A DNA stretch of 64,000 nt from Ecdyonurus torrentis (GCA_949318235.1 OX439133.1:12387146-12451145); one strand, 5' to 3'. Shown: positions 38,499 through 53,150, counted from the stretch's first letter. Numbers and translations: made by a program. Notes: generated by a model from the sequence alone, not told the origin.

Positions 38499-39393
38499 CT
38501 GAAACAAAAGCATGACACAATATTAACTCACAGTTTATGTTAAAAGTAATTTTTTCTAACTACTATTACGTAAAAAAATTAACATTAAAAAAAATCAATA
38601 AAGAACGTTGATTTTATACGATTTGTGACTCTATCACTCTAAAATCTATTTTAAAATTTGTAAAAAAAAAATTAAAAAAAAAAAAAAAAAAACTAAACCC
38701 TAAGAAAGTATTATCGTAACCATATAGTACACAGCAAAAATAGATTTTATTGTACTGCTGTATTATGATCTAATATTTTAAATTTGGCCCGTAACATCAT
38801 AAATACATTTTTTTTTCTTTTTTAGTTCATGTCTGAAAAGAAATTAAAATGAATTTTTACTACTCATATTTAGAATTTGTTGATTAAATTATTATACTTA
38901 TATCAAAACACACAACTTCGTAGAATATACACAATGTAGAGATATACGTGTACAATGCCCTGCTTTTAAATAATTTTCATTAACACATTTATAACCAATT
39001 TATAAAATTCATAAAATAATATCTTCATGTCGAGTATTTTATCATTGTCTTCATCAGACAAAAAGGTAAACTTTTATTACTCGTTTATTTCAGTTAAAAA
39101 AAAGTGTCAAGAACTATAAAAATAAATATTAACATAAAATTTACAGCGAGTAAATCATAATATAATACAATATGAAGACAATAGTACAAATTATTATAAT
39201 AAATAAAAATAATATAATAATAAAGACACAGTACAAATTGTAACTTTTGACACCATTTTTCTTTTCCTTTTTTTTTTCCCTCTATTTTTTTTCTTGTAAG
39301 TTTTTAATACAAAAGTTGAATTTGAGAACATTTTTTTAGTAATTTAGAATTCCATTATGTGAGAGTTTCTTTCCTCTCATAATTTAAACAGAG

Positions 39394-39396
<3 letters not shown>

Positions 39397-39489
<93 letters not shown>
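39397..39489. repeat. (GA)n array
   Basis: 46 GA units. Confidence 0.97.
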
Positions 39490-39492
<3 letters not shown>

Positions 39493-40969
39493 AAAATATG
39501 AGTTAAAGTTTTTTATGCAACGACATTTCTCAAAAAGTAAATAATTTCCTTTTCTAAGCATTCTATTTTAAAGAAATATGATTATCTTTTAATATGCATG
39601 TCTCTCCCCTATATTTCATATATACCTACACTTTACACTCTCAGAAAAAAAAAATGAAAGAATAAGTTATGTGGGATATTATCACTTTATTTCGAGCAAT
39701 TTTATGCTATCACAAACACTTAATCTTAAACGCGAGGCAGGTAGAAATAGCATTAAGAAAATTCACTTCAAAATAGTAGACATTTATAAGCAAAACAATT
39801 ATATTTAATATTAATAAAAAAAAATGCAAAATCTCAAATATAGTATAGTTTTTGCTCAAAAATGTCGTAGACTTTTTTCTCGCAAACAATTATTTATTTA
39901 CTTTTTTTTTTTTAAAGTGGCAACAATGCAATCTTTTTCAAGATTGGCTCCAAAAAAAAAATAATTACATATTTTAATATCCGAAAGAGCTAAAGTTTGT
40001 CCCCTTGATGAAAATGATGAAATAAGTAGTTTAATAAATAATCAGAGAGAGAGAGAAAGAGAGAGAGGTCTATGCAGTAGCTATATAGCTAGCGCAATAA
40101 TTAGCAAGCAGCAGGCAAACTAAAGAGGTATTGTAGAGATTTATCTCTTAGAATGGACCAAAGGGATGCTGTATTATAGTGTTGTATACTGTGTATTACA
40201 TTATATAAAAAAAGTAAAAGTAGAAGGACAAAAATATACGAGAGAGTGAGAGAGAACAGGGGAGAGAAAGATGACAAAACTTTCCGGTAGGATATTTTAC
40301 TCATAACTTGTTTGACAGGGGTATATTTTAATATAACTTTGTTTTACACATCTACATTTTGTATGCGTAGATTTACTTATAGGTCCATGGTTATATATAA
40401 TAATATATACGCAATATAAAATATAATTGAATTCATCAAAAAGTGGTCTATTTTATATAATTAAAAGCCTCATGGAATGTTTTACAATAATGTATAAAGT
40501 TTATATTACATAAAGTAGAGATGCATTTACTTATCAAATACTTATATATATATATATATATATATAGAAGCATATTAAATTATTAATGGCATGCAGAATG
40601 CTGTGTAAATTACAATTTAGGTAAATATTAAACTGGAATAAGTATTGTACTTCAATAATACATGAATGCAATTGAATCATATACTATAATAAAGTTCTGT
40701 CTCACCTAGATTAAATACCATTGTATAGTATGCATACCAGTTCTCGCTTAATTCTTATACCTATCGTAATTTACAGGATTCTCGTACATGCCATTAGTAT
40801 ACATAGTTATTTTTTAATTAACGTAATAGAATATAATGTATTTAATATTTAAGAGTATAATGTATTAAATAATCAAGAGAATCAAGAGTATAAAGTATTT
40901 AATATGTATTTTGACCTGTTATACTCTGTAAAGACATGGAATGCAATAAAATCTGTAATCTTTAATAAT

Positions 40970-41008
<39 letters not shown>

Positions 41009-41075
41009 CTTTTCTTTTCTTTTCTTTTTTTTCTTTCTTTGTTTTGTTTTTTTGTTTTGTTTTGTTTTTTTTTTG
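40970..41075. repeat. T-rich tract with TTTTC and TTTTG units
   Basis: A poly(T) tract broken regularly by C and then by G, giving (TTTTC)n and (TTTTG)n. The open frames on both strands are low-complexity artefacts. Confidence 0.95.
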
Positions 41076-42731
41076 CTGTAGTTATGAACATTTTTAAACT
41101 ACAATTTCAGTAATTTTACATTTTGCTACACAACTGATAAAAATGTTAACATTTTTTTATATCAAAGTTTATAATTCTTAAAATAATAGTAAGTGATTTA
41201 AAAATGCTATACTATCGTTTAATTCATACTTGTTCATAAATCTCAGTTATATTGGAATTACAGTTACATACAATAGTTTGTTATCATAACTTATCATTAT
41301 TTAGATAGATACTCACATATATGAACAAACAAATTATTTTATTGCTAAATATATAAAAGTCAGTACTCATTAAGACATGTTGTTAAACTTTTTTTTTTTA
41401 ATTTTAGAGAGTCATTAAAAAAAAAGTCATCAAAATAAACTATTTTGAATTTTTTGAATATCAAGACTTTGCTGCATAGATTTTACATTCATTAATGACT
41501 GCATACGGTAAATAAAAATATATTATTATTAAAATATAATAGTACATTTACCATTCTCCACTTTTTTTTGTGCTTGTAAATCTGTTTGAATTATTCTCTC
41601 TCTCTCCCTCTCTCTCTTCCTGCTTTTCAAAATGTAAATTTCTTTCAAATTCCACAGCCATTTCATTATATACAATTTTTTTCTAGTCAATCAAATCATT
41701 CATTAAAATTCATTCTGTATTCATTTACTACAATTAAATTGTTTTTCCAATTGATATCCAAACAATACCCACTGACGTGAGCATAATATAGAAATGAAAT
41801 GTAAATATTATGATATAAAATTAGTATATAATATATATGTATTGTTGTTAAATAAACTAAAATATAATACTTGTAAGACATTTTATATAAACAATATATG
41901 GATATATTTAAATATGTTTATAAACAAAATAATATGTTAATACATGTAAGAGAAACTATATGTAATATTGAAAACAAAATTAAATACAATATAATATTAT
42001 GCACATATTAATTAATTTTAAAACTCATGTATGTATAAATATAATACATTATTCATATAAATTTATACTTAAATATATCATGTATATACGTTTATTCAAA
42101 TATAAGGTATTATAAATATTCAGCTTTATAAAATTACTCATTTTATTCTCAATTTTCTTTTCTCTCTTCATTCGATAAAAGTAAGAGGATTATAAACATG
42201 TACAAATATACTTAACTTTCACTTCGAGAAATAAATATTGTACTAAAATATAATGTTTTTAAATTATAATTAAATGTCGCTTAAATAGTATAATACTTAT
42301 TTAAATCATTTTATAAAGGTAAATAAAAGTAAAAGTTTTACTTTTGATTTATTATACGTATATGTGTGTTAACTTTTTTCGGGGAATTATAAGTCAGGAA
42401 ATTTGAAATTTTGTTATACAGTATTTGAAGCTTACTGTATGCTTATTCTTATTACTGCCTCTTGAAATAGTATACGATTACAAAGGTTGAGGTTTGAGTT
42501 ACAGAAGTGTTACTGGCGTGTTTTTTTATTTTTATATCTTTATTTATTATTTTTTAATGTATTATTTTTTTTTAATCGATAGATGTTTTGAAAATTTTTA
42601 GCATGATTTTTTATTGATTTGATGATTTCAATAGCATGTGTACCAAATTTCAATTCGATTTGTTCATCAGTTATTTTTGCAACATTTTTAAGCATTGTGT
42701 TTACCTAACAATACCTAAATATGTAATAAAT

Positions 42732-42799
42732 AAGTCAGAGGACCATGTAAGAGGACCATCCTTTTTTGGCATTGTAATAAAAACCATTTATTATTATTA
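42732..42799 (+). repeat. Retroposon 3' end, family D copy 1
   Basis: AGTCAGAGGACCATGTAAG, CTTTTTTGGC and AATAAAAACCATTTATTATT are shared, in reverse, with the end of the window. The AATAAA-bearing end running into (TTA)n is typical of LINE/SINE 3' termini. Sequence back to about 42600 may belong to the same insertion. Confidence 0.6.
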
Positions 42800-44332
42800 G
42801 TATGTTTGAATATCGAAAAAAAAAAAAAAATTTCGTCAAAAATATATTACATAGAATTCCTAAAGCTTCTTAGGAACTCTTCTCTCCTAACAACTCTTAT
42901 TTTAATTTGGTGTTAACTAAAAATTACGTTTACTAAAAACATTTTCCAGTGTTCAAGTATAAAATTTATTAATAATATTTGTGATAATTATAATTATTTA
43001 TGCATATATATATAGAATATCTGTCAATAATATTATATGAATAACATTAAAATCAAGAAAAATAACATTTGGAAAATAGAAAAGTATACCATTAAATTTA
43101 TTTTTCATTTTTATAAGCTTTAATGTATGTCATAATTTTATATAACTTTTATAGATAAAATATGAGTTAAGTCAACAATGAAATTTACTGAAATAGAATA
43201 ATTACATAATTTAGATAAATGCACTTTAAATTTATCAACCTTTACTATTCTGTAAATTAAAAAAAAAAAAAAAGTTTATTTGCAATTTTCTACAGCCAAA
43301 AGAAAGCCAATACGAATCTCTGGTGCAACGTAAAAGTAAAAGACATTATAAAAATTTAATAAAAATGAAAGAGTTTTATGCCAACAGCTATATTGAAATC
43401 ATTTAATAAAAAAGTAAGTGAGTAATCACCATTTCTTTCCAAAGCACAGAATAACTTAATTATATTAAAATGCAATCAAAATCTTAAATCACATATAGAG
43501 ACATAAAATTAAAAACATATTTATAACTTCAATGACCTAGTTAATATATTTTGCATGAGAGAGAGAGAGAGAGAGAAGAAAATTACTATTTCATTAACGA
43601 TGCAATTATGGAACAAATTATATTTTTTTTCTACTATACTTAATATTATAAAGTTAAGTAGATGTAAGACTATACGTTAGTTAGGGGAGGATTGGGGTGG
43701 TGGAATGGGGTTGTAAATATACTATGTTATATAGCACGTAATAATATAGAAGTTATGTATGTATATAGTACATATAGTATGAATAAGTGCATTTAATACA
43801 TGCAAGCAAGCATGAGAGAGAGAGAGAGAAGTGCAATGACCTGAAAGTGCATTCAGCCTGCAGCCTGCAGCAGCCTTTGCAAAAGCTTGGAGGGGTGAAA
43901 AGAAAAAAGAGGAGAGAATGATACAGCTAGAGAATTATAATGAAAAAAGGGGAAACTGTACTTTTATTTTATTCCATCTTGATTGCATGTTCTATATTTT
44001 ACTAAATATTTTGTGTTTTACTTTTATAAAGAAAAGATTTTAAATTTTATGCAGTTTGTAATACAGTAAACTTTATAATATACAGATTGCGATAATTTGA
44101 GATGGGGCAAGCTTAAATTTACGAGTTGCATTACAATGTTTTTCATTGTTGTAAACTTATGTAGTGATCAAATTATTTATTTAACCCGCCCCCGCATGCT
44201 TTTCTTATGAAAAATACGAATATGATCTTTGAGTTAGATACCATGAAAAACATTCTAATGCAAGTTATGATTTGCTTTATAGTTTTTACATTACGAAGGA
44301 AAAAAGAAAACAGTAACAGTAAGATAACATTT

Positions 44333-44361
44333 TGATTTGATTTGATTTGATTTGATTTTTT

Positions 44362-44391
<30 letters not shown>
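44333..44391. repeat. (GATTT)n and poly(T)
   Basis: Five GATTT-type units decay into a run of about 27 T. Confidence 0.93.
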
Positions 44392-44394
<3 letters not shown>

Positions 44395-44979
44395 GTTAGG
44401 TAATAATCTTTTAGCATTTACACACAGCAATATCATGCAAAATATGCATGAATTAGATTGCATAGAAATTAGATGGTATTAAATAAAGCTAGTATGCTAT
44501 CAAGTTTGATAATGTTGCACCGTTTGCATATGACTTAAAATGTTGCAGCCTTAGAAAACAAAGGAATCTTATGTTTTTTGTTTTTTTTTTTTTGTTTTTT
44601 TTTTTTAACAAATATAAAATAACAGTGAATTATGTGATAAACGGAAAAAAAAAAGATTAAATAAATTATCATGCTCAATTTTAAGACTTATAAAAGACTT
44701 TTTCATATAAAATGCCTTAAAGTAATGGTACAAAATATAACAATTATTGTAAGTGGTAATGTAGAAAATTGGAATAATTTAAATAATATTTTTCTGTATT
44801 GGTGTAAGCCATGGGTGTTGGCTTTTAATTTTCGGTTTATGTGAATTGCTGCTAGTCTCATTGACACTACTACTATGGTGTTTATTATTTTGCTAATATT
44901 CAAAGTGACTGAAATTGTCATGAATGAATGTTGGTGACTTCGGGCTAGAGTACGTATATTTTATGATAGTGAAGTAGTA

Positions 44980-44985
<6 letters not shown>

Positions 44986-45052
<67 letters not shown>
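44986..45052. repeat. (GA)n array
   Basis: 33 GA units. Confidence 0.97.
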
Positions 45053-45057
<5 letters not shown>

Positions 45058-45150
45058 GAATGAAGTTCATAATATAGTAAAAAACTAGTTTTTTTCCATT
45101 GCAAGAAATAAATTAATAATACTTAATGCAAGCATTGTAGTGCAAGTAGC

Positions 45151-45176
<26 letters not shown>
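45151..45176. repeat. Poly(T) run, 26 bases
   Basis: Pure T. Confidence 0.93.
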
Positions 45177-45181
<5 letters not shown>

Positions 45182-45361
45182 GGATATTAAAAAGCACGTA
45201 ATTAAATAAAGAGCGAGAGATGGAGAAGTGCCTGGGATATACACACACACATATATATTACTGTTGCATACTAGTTAATATTGATTTAGTAAAATGTATA
45301 ACTATGTCGCCTGTCGTACATATCTCATCACTGGTTGTCACTATCAACGTTATACAGTACC

Positions 45362-45364
<3 letters not shown>

Positions 45365-45447
<83 letters not shown>
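45365..45447. repeat. (AT)n array
   Basis: About 41 AT units. Confidence 0.97.
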
Positions 45448-45448
<1 letters not shown>

Positions 45449-45818
45449 CTATCAGCACCATATTTCTATAAAACATGCATGCATACAAATCTGGTGCATA
45501 ATATTATCATCTTCACCATGTATGTATATGCATTCATGATGAAACTCTTTACTATATTATTATATTTATATATATAGAACAATGCAACTAGTGTGCTTTA
45601 TATACGAAGTAAATTTTATATAGATAAAGTATAAATACAATATGAAGTTTATTTATACGATTTGTTTTATAATAATAAAAAAAAAAAGTAATTCAATAGA
45701 ATATGGGTTTTATTTATATAGCATTCATTTTATTTCAAGTGTATTCTACTGTAGTATGTAGCATTATTATTATTATTATTATTACTTTATTATTGTAAAA
45801 ATTGTAAGTTTTAATGAT

Positions 45819-46078
45819 CACTCTAAAAATTAGTGTATTACGAATACTAACTTATAAGTTATTATGAGTAGCTAAAATAATGCATTTTAGTAAGTTATTA
45901 AAAATATATAATTTAAGTTGTTTTAAGTAAGTATAGTTTTAAAGCTTTTTTAAGTTAAAATAGCTATTGTTAATAATTTGCTAAAATGCACTATTTTAGC
46001 TACTCATAATAACTTAAAAGTTATTATCTTAAATAAGTTAGTATTCGTAACTAAAGTAATTCACCTGTTTTTAGAGTG
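45819..46078. mobile_element. Long palindromic foldback MITE
   Basis: CACTCTAAAAATTAGTGTAT at the left and CACCTGTTTTTAGAGTG at the right are inverted ends. Inside them ACGAATACTAACTTATAAGT, ATGAGTAGCTAAAATA and TGCATTTTAG are mirrored by CTAAAATGCA, TATTTTAGCTACTCAT and AAGTTAGTATTCGT. About 260 bases with arms of 80-100 bases and an AT-rich loop. Confidence 0.8.
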
Positions 46079-46492
46079 TATTATTAAACTCAAAATTAAC
46101 ATTTTTTTTGTTTTTTTTTTGTTTTTTTTTTAGGAGAAGGGGAGAAATAGGTTAAATTAGTATAATATTGAAATAATTCCTACGATATATTGAAAGGGCT
46201 GAAAACCTAAATATAATTATAGGACAAATAAATCACGAACTGTATATTTTATTTCCTATGTATTACAATGCTGCTAAATTGAAATTATTTATATAAAATT
46301 ATGCTATATATAGCATAATATTTATGCTTTATGATAGAGTATGCAATTATTATGCAGCATGTCAAGTATACGCTAAAATAAGCAATATGCGGAAAAAAAA
46401 TGTATAATACACAAAATATGCACCGAACTGTACACAAAAATACGTACGTGCAAAAGAAGTCTTTGTGATTTAATGCTTATAAAATGTATGCT

Positions 46493-46496
<4 letters not shown>

Positions 46497-46534
<38 letters not shown>
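46497..46534. repeat. Poly(T) run, 38 bases
   Basis: Pure T. Confidence 0.95.
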
Positions 46535-46538
<4 letters not shown>

Positions 46539-46739
46539 CAGAAAGTAAGTTATGGAGTACTCGCGCTTATTATGCTTAATTTATAATTATTATATTTTTT
46601 TTCTTCCCTGAAATATTATGCTTTTAATATTGTCACCAATTATCATTAACGCTAATATGTATTGTAAAAGTGGAAATATAAAAAAAAAATAATAATAATA
46701 ATAAAATAAATAATAAAAGTAATATAATGAAAGATTATA

Positions 46740-47960
46740 CTATAACAAATGCCAAGCCAAATAACACGTCATAGTCGTTCGATTCTCATCTCTCAATACC
46801 CAATCTATACATAGACTTTATTTCTCAATCATTCAATCTATACCCTAAAGGTCAGTCTGGTCTGGACCTAGTTTCCCTGTGGCGCTAAAGTCTGTGTGCT
46901 AATACCTTTCCCATACGTCTGCCACTATCAATACTATAGGGCCCACTCGAATAAGATTACGAAAAACACAAACAATAAGAAAAACTAATATATCAACCAA
47001 TCGGAGATTTAAAACATTCTAAAGAGATAAGTTTTTCAATTCCATGTTATCAGAATGCCAGTTTTTATGAATTTTCGATTATTTTTATATAAACATATAA
47101 TCGTTTATTGAATCTAGAATATCCATTCAAAACATTCATTGGGCAATATTTGTGGGCGATAAAGCAAACTAAATTTCTTGAATATAAATAAAGATAATGA
47201 CAATAAACTTGTACTTAAATTTTCTTTTGGCTTCGGGGAAAAAAATAGCGATAATTCAAAAGGATTTTTAAAAATGAGATTGGGTAACAGGTATACGCCA
47301 AATAGTCTAATAGCTATGTTTTTCCAATAGCAACAAAACAAACATCAAACAAAACAATTTTCGATGTATAAAATAATAATATTTTGGTTTGAAAGAGCCT
47401 GTTTGACTTTTCCTTCCGCCTATGCATATAAGTACCATTCCAATGAGTGGACCACTTGTGGGTTCACGCGGTAAAGTAAATAAAACAAAACAAATAAATA
47501 TGCATAATAACTTATTCAATTTCAAATGTAGCAAAATTTATGCTGAATAGTGTATAAATTACGAAATATCTTTTTATATACAAATACCATGCAAATATAT
47601 TTCTATTTAAGATGTATATGGAAATGTAAATCAAAAAGTTCAATAACCCCTTCCTTTCAATATTATCATTTCTTCCCCATGACAGATCAAAACATGACCT
47701 ATATATTATTATATAATTCCAAATAGATATTTTAATATGTAAGCGATTATAAAATACTTTATGTAACATCTACAGCTTAGTCGATAGGATTATTTCCTTC
47801 TTTTTTTCCTAACCCTTATATATGCTTTGCAAAAATATACAATAACTCCTTCTACTTCAACCCCCTCCCATTCTCCTCTCTTTTGCATTTTATAATCACA
47901 GCTGCCCTACTTTTCCACCCCCTCTCTTGCTATGTCAATACGCGATATATACTGTTGGAA
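46740..47960. other. SSR-free block of unknown origin
   Basis: About 1.2 kb with fewer microsatellites and higher GC than its neighbours, notably 46840-46980 and 47400-47480. Short minus-strand open frames exist but none shows a motif I recognise. It may be a decayed transposon or conserved non-coding sequence. Confidence 0.4.
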
Positions 47961-48471
47961 TTAATGATTGTCATCTTAGAAAGAAAAAAAAAAATTAATC
48001 AAAAATATAATATATATAAAAAAAAAGCTATTGATTTTCTGTAATTATTTTTCCTTTCGATAATTATTGGTTGCAAGATATAAGGAGCAAGTATTTGTAC
48101 TTTTGTTTTTCTGCGTCAATTTTTTTTTAATATTTTATTTTTATTGAGATTGAGAAATAATTTTTATCTTTTATTCCTTTTTTATTTATTATTTTTTTTC
48201 CTGTTCTTTTTAACACTTGTCGTTATAGCCATTGAAAGTTTTTTTTTTAAAGTATGTCTGGATGGATATTTTTAAATCTTTTATTCGTTTTTAATATTGT
48301 ATATATAAAAAAAAGAAGAAAATATATATGTAATAATTTATATAAAATATTGAATGTAAATATGTTATCTAAAAAGTAAAGTAATAATAAAATAAATAAA
48401 TATTAATAAATTATCGATATTGGTTCATATGGATTTTTGCAGACTACTACCACAAAGGTGTTTTACAATAA

Positions 48472-48818
48472 TTAAAGGAATAAACCAGAGAAAAACATAA
48501 GCATTTATATATCACAAAACACTTGATGGGACTTACATACATAACATTAGTTTGTCTCAAAAACCCAACAGTAGCGCCGTAGTAGTGATCAGAAAATTCG
48601 ATTTATGCAACCCGCACAACATTTTCATACTAATTTTTGCATGTTTCTGACGTCATAAACATGAATTTTCACGCAAATTGCATACTTTGCAGTATTTTTA
48701 CGTTCTATCGTGGGGCTACATTAACATTCAGGTAAAAATTGTCATCAGTTTTGAAGATCCCATTTCGTGTTTATTCATTAAAAAGCTCGAATATTGTTTT
48801 ATGTGGTCTATGACTTTA
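48472..48818 (-). mobile_element. MITE family A, copy 5 (reverse orientation)
   Basis: Reads TTAAAGGAATAAACCAGAGA at the left and GTGGTCTATGACTTTA at the right, the reverse complement of the plus-strand copies. Contains a perfect TGACGTCA at 48648. Confidence 0.88.
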
Positions 48819-48929
48819 TGCATGTTTGAATTATATTTTACTTTTCTTTGATTGCGTTATTCATTTGATACTAACTTACGTTACACAAATCACGTGATCG
48901 TACTCCTCTTCCTTATACATAAGAAACGC

Positions 48930-49155
48930 ATTAAGAGAGTAGGTGAGTATATCTTAATAACTTAACAGTTGTGAAATATAAAATTAATATAAAGATGAAA
49001 TGTTACTTAAAAGTTTAGTTATGTCAAAAACATGAAAACATAAAATATTTAAGTTATTCCACTTTGAAGATACATGTAAATGTAAAAGTTAAAATACTAG
49101 CGCAAAATTTCAAGTCAAATGAGAAACATATTTAAAGTTAAAAGTTAAAAAAAAA
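48930..49155 (-). repeat. Dispersed repeat M, copy 1
   Basis: The reverse complement contains ACATTTACATGTATCTTCAA, GTGGAATAACTTAAATATTT, CATGTTTTTGACATAACTAA and GTAACATTTCATCTT in the same order as at 59 kb, and similarity continues weakly on both sides. No coding capacity; class unknown. Confidence 0.65.
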
Positions 49156-49199
49156 AAAAAAAAAAAAAAGGCTTTTTTCGGAAGAAAACGAAAATTGAA

Positions 49200-49742
49200 A
49201 TTTATTTTTAGGTTATAGTATTTATTTCGCTGGATATAAATAACTTAGAATGATTTATTGTGAAAATTAAGTTTTTAATTTGACTAATAGTAGCAACCCA
49301 TATTGTTAAATAAGCACCATAATCAACAAACTTAATATACTATAGCAATAGAAAATTGCTGAAAAACATAAAAATTTTAATTTCCTTTGCTATTTTAGTA
49401 TTAATAAGTAAAAATAAGAACAGCAGTAAAGTATATTTATATAATTATATTAAAAACACGTAATATAAAATAACAAAATATAAAACCATAATTAAATAAG
49501 AAATGAAAAAAATATTTATAAATAAATAAGGTAGAAATCACGTTTTCAATTAAAATAAAAGTATATTATGCATGGTTACACAAAAAAATATATACATATC
49601 ATATAGTCAATTTAAAAACCTCATATTTTAATAATCTTATTTGCAGTAAATATTAAATAAAGTTAGAATTTCTAATTAAAGTTAAGTAGATTACATATAT
49701 ATAAAGTGTATACAGACTTTGGAGAAAGAGAGAGAGAGAGAA

Positions 49743-49775
<33 letters not shown>

Positions 49776-51860
49776 AACCATAACAAATTATTAATAAAAG
49801 TTATATTTGCAGTAGTACAAAAGTTTACTTATACTAAACACGATTTCTTCTTAACTATGTAAGTTTTGGTGACCGACTTACACATTATTACAGAGTATAC
49901 TGTATAATATAACTTTGTTATTTAGCAAAAGTTGCACTTTGTTTGCGGTAATAAAATCTTTTGTGTTATTTATTTTACTTTTAATTGAATATTCTAATTG
50001 AATTTCAACGACTTTTCCGATTATAATAATAAAAAAAAAAACTATATAATAATTACGTTCTTCTATTTTTCTGTAATGTGTATTTATACAGATATAGTGC
50101 TTTGAGAATGTTAAATGAAGTGCATATTTGTGTTTTTGACAAGTAATTTAACTTTGTTGAAACATGTTTAATAAATATAAGATGAATACAATAATATATA
50201 AATATAAAAATAAAATTAATGGAAAAAAAAAATCAAATTTGAATACTTTTATGCTTTCGTTCCATAATAATAACAACTCATTTTGCATGAGATGATACGT
50301 ATAAAGGTTTCACGAAAAAAACACGTAATTTTTTTGTTTAGTTTTGAAGGAAACCATGCCGTTCGTTTCATTGGCTATTTCTTTTCATAATAGTACAATG
50401 GTATTGCATAATATTTAGGTTCATAATTGTATATGCAATATTTTTTTGGCATTTAGATCTTAAGATTTAAGGGGGAAAAATCCTAAAAAAAAAAATACTC
50501 GTAACGTAATGAAAAAAAAAAAAAAAAAAAAAAGTCAATACTGACAATTATAGTATTATAGTATTGATGACAAAATAAGCTTAATCAGAATATGCTATAT
50601 ATAATTTGTTTCTTGGGTCATCATAATTACAAAATATAACAATTCAATATATTTTTCTGATATAAAAATATTTACTTAAAGTAGTTTTACGCATCATATT
50701 TTCATAATAATTAATTTTTTTCTTTTTTTTTTTTTGAAGTAAACAATTCTGCTTTGTTTGATGTAAAATATTTATTTATCGGTTAAATAAATTACTTTGT
50801 AATTTTATTGATAATATTAAACATAGCATTTTGTTTATTATTATAATATAAAATTTTAATTATAAAATCGGAGCAAAATTGATTAGAAAAAATAAATTGT
50901 TTACTGAACCTTTTATGATCAAGTAAAATATGGGAGAAATAATGAGATAGGTAAACCCTTTTAACATTTTTTTATAATTAATACTAGTTCATGAAAATAT
51001 ACTGAAAAAGAATATTTCTACATTTTTTAAGATTTCATAAAAAATATATAATAATGTTTGACCCATTCTTCATTAAAATAAAGACACTAATGAAATATGG
51101 TATGATCTATTACACTAATAATAAAACTTCATTTTTGTTTGATATATTTTTGGTAAAAAAAAAAAAAAAAAAAGCGCAAAAAATAAAGTTTAATATAAAA
51201 AAGATCATAAATTCATATGGGTATGTCCATCTTAATAAAAACTTTTCCAAAAATTGCGCATCAAATAAAGCTAAAAAAAAGCGAATATAAATTTAAATCA
51301 CAAACATCACAATTTTTAACTAACTTACCAAATTTTCAGAGTTTTAATTGTGATTATTTTTTCCTTTTTTCTATTCTACTGTATGTTAATATTTGATGTG
51401 CACTTAAAGGAAAGAAGAAAAAAAAAAATGAATGAATGCGATAATTTGATTAGTGGTGAGCTAAAATCAAACTGATGGTGACGATAATTCAATCTAAAGT
51501 GCTAATGGAAACTTTTTACGTTTAATTTATTCAGACATATATATCCATCCGCACGAATGATTTTATTTCACTATAAAGTATAGAACTTTTTGTATGTGAT
51601 AATCTATTTAGACATCTTTTATCTTTCACCCTAACAGGAAAAAAAAAATGGGATCTGTTATAAATTAAATTTATTATTTTCTCTTATTTTAAAGTTGTTG
51701 TTTTTTTAAATCTTTTATTCTTTTCGGTAATTGTATTCTCATGACATATAATAAGAGTGTTATATATTTAAGTTGATTTTAGATTCACTTGACGTTTCGT
51801 GAAACAGAACTGTAAACTGAATATTATAGAGTTAAGTGTATCGTCAGTACATTATATAAG
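49200..51860. other. AT-rich stretch without gene
   Basis: Only an imperfect GA array, poly(A) runs at 50513-50533 and 51156-51173, and AT-rich filler. Open frames are short and A/K/N/I-rich. Confidence 0.55.
49721..49776. repeat. Imperfect (GA)n array
   Basis: GA units interrupted every 12-20 bases by AAAG. Confidence 0.94.
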
Positions 51861-51861
51861 C

Positions 51862-52213
51862 TTAAAGCCATAGACCAATAGACCACATAAAACAACATGT
51901 GCTTTTTAATGAATAAATACGAAATGGGATTTTCAAAACTGATGACAATTTTTACCAGAATGTTATTGTAGCCCTACGAGAGAGCGTGAAAATACTGTAA
52001 AGTATGCAAATTGCATGACTATTTATGTTAATGACGTCAGAAACATGGAAAAATTAGTAAAAAAAAAATGTTGTGCGGGTTGCTTAAATCGAAATTTTCT
52101 GATCACTGCTACGGAGCTACAGTTGGGTTTTGAGACAAACTAAAGTTATTTATGTAAATCCCATCAAGTGTATTGTGATATAAATGCTTTTGTTTTCTTC
52201 TGGTCTATTCCTT
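51862..52213 (+). mobile_element. MITE family A, copy 6
   Basis: Begins TTAAAGCCATAGACCAATAG and ends TGGTCTATTCCTTCGA. The motif ATAGACCA is duplicated at the left end. Family landmarks and TGACGTCA (52032) are present. Confidence 0.88.
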
Positions 52214-52367
52214 CGAGCTGAATGGAAATTTTAGCTACATAGCAATTATTTCATTGTTATTTTTATTATCAATATTACAGATTTTTTTTTCTATTCTTAT
52301 AGGTTTAAACTGAAACACGTAGCATTTTTCACGGATTTTTTTTTTAATATCTACTCATACAGTTTTG

Positions 52368-52529
<162 letters not shown>

Positions 52530-52768
52530 ACTAACGTGACAAGTATTTAATACCTTTCTTTTTTAATTACTTTTCTATATAATACAAGAAAAAACCTATA
52601 ATGTCACTTTGTTATTTATTGGAAAAATAAAATCGAACTTTAATCAATCAATCAATTGATATAAAGTGTCGATATATATTGATAATTGGATCTAGCATTT
52701 TAGTTTCTCTAAGTCTGGAGAATAAAAAAAAAATATATGTGTTGTAAAGACGTGATAGACAGAAACGT

Positions 52769-52879
<111 letters not shown>

Positions 52880-53105
52880 TTGTTTGTTTGCTAGTTCTTA
52901 TATACAACAAATGTAATAGAAACTTATTGTTGTTCATTGCTTTGAAGCTTGAAATTCAATCTTATAGACCATTGTTGTTGTTGTTGTTTATCACATACAC
53001 ATGTGTTGTAAGTTCACATACACAGCATTGTTGTATATATATATCAAATTCAATTGTCATGGTGGTACATATAGCAATTTCGATTTATCTACTATGGTAT
53101 ATCCC

Positions 53106-53150
53106 TATATATATATATATACATACACACACACACACACACACACACAC
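53106..53150. repeat. (TA)n/(CA)n compound array
   Basis: A short TA run followed by about 13 CA units. Confidence 0.94.

Larger units (their letters stand above)
38540..42590. other. AT-rich stretch, possible intron
   Basis: If the exon at 38.4 kb is real, this would lie upstream of it on the minus strand as intron. Apart from the SSRs listed, nothing coding is seen. 40070-40140 has a patch of unique, moderately GC-rich sequence (GTAGCTATATAGCTAGCG). Confidence 0.5.

Noticed and set aside
46765..46795. GTTCGATTCT resembling a pol III B box
   Set aside because: No A box, acceptor stem or SINE-like tail in the right positions.
47307..47534. Minus-strand frame with GPLIGMVLICIGGRK
   Set aside because: Looks hydrophobic and slightly more GC-rich, but has no splice sites or family match that I recognise; left as part of an unexplained block.
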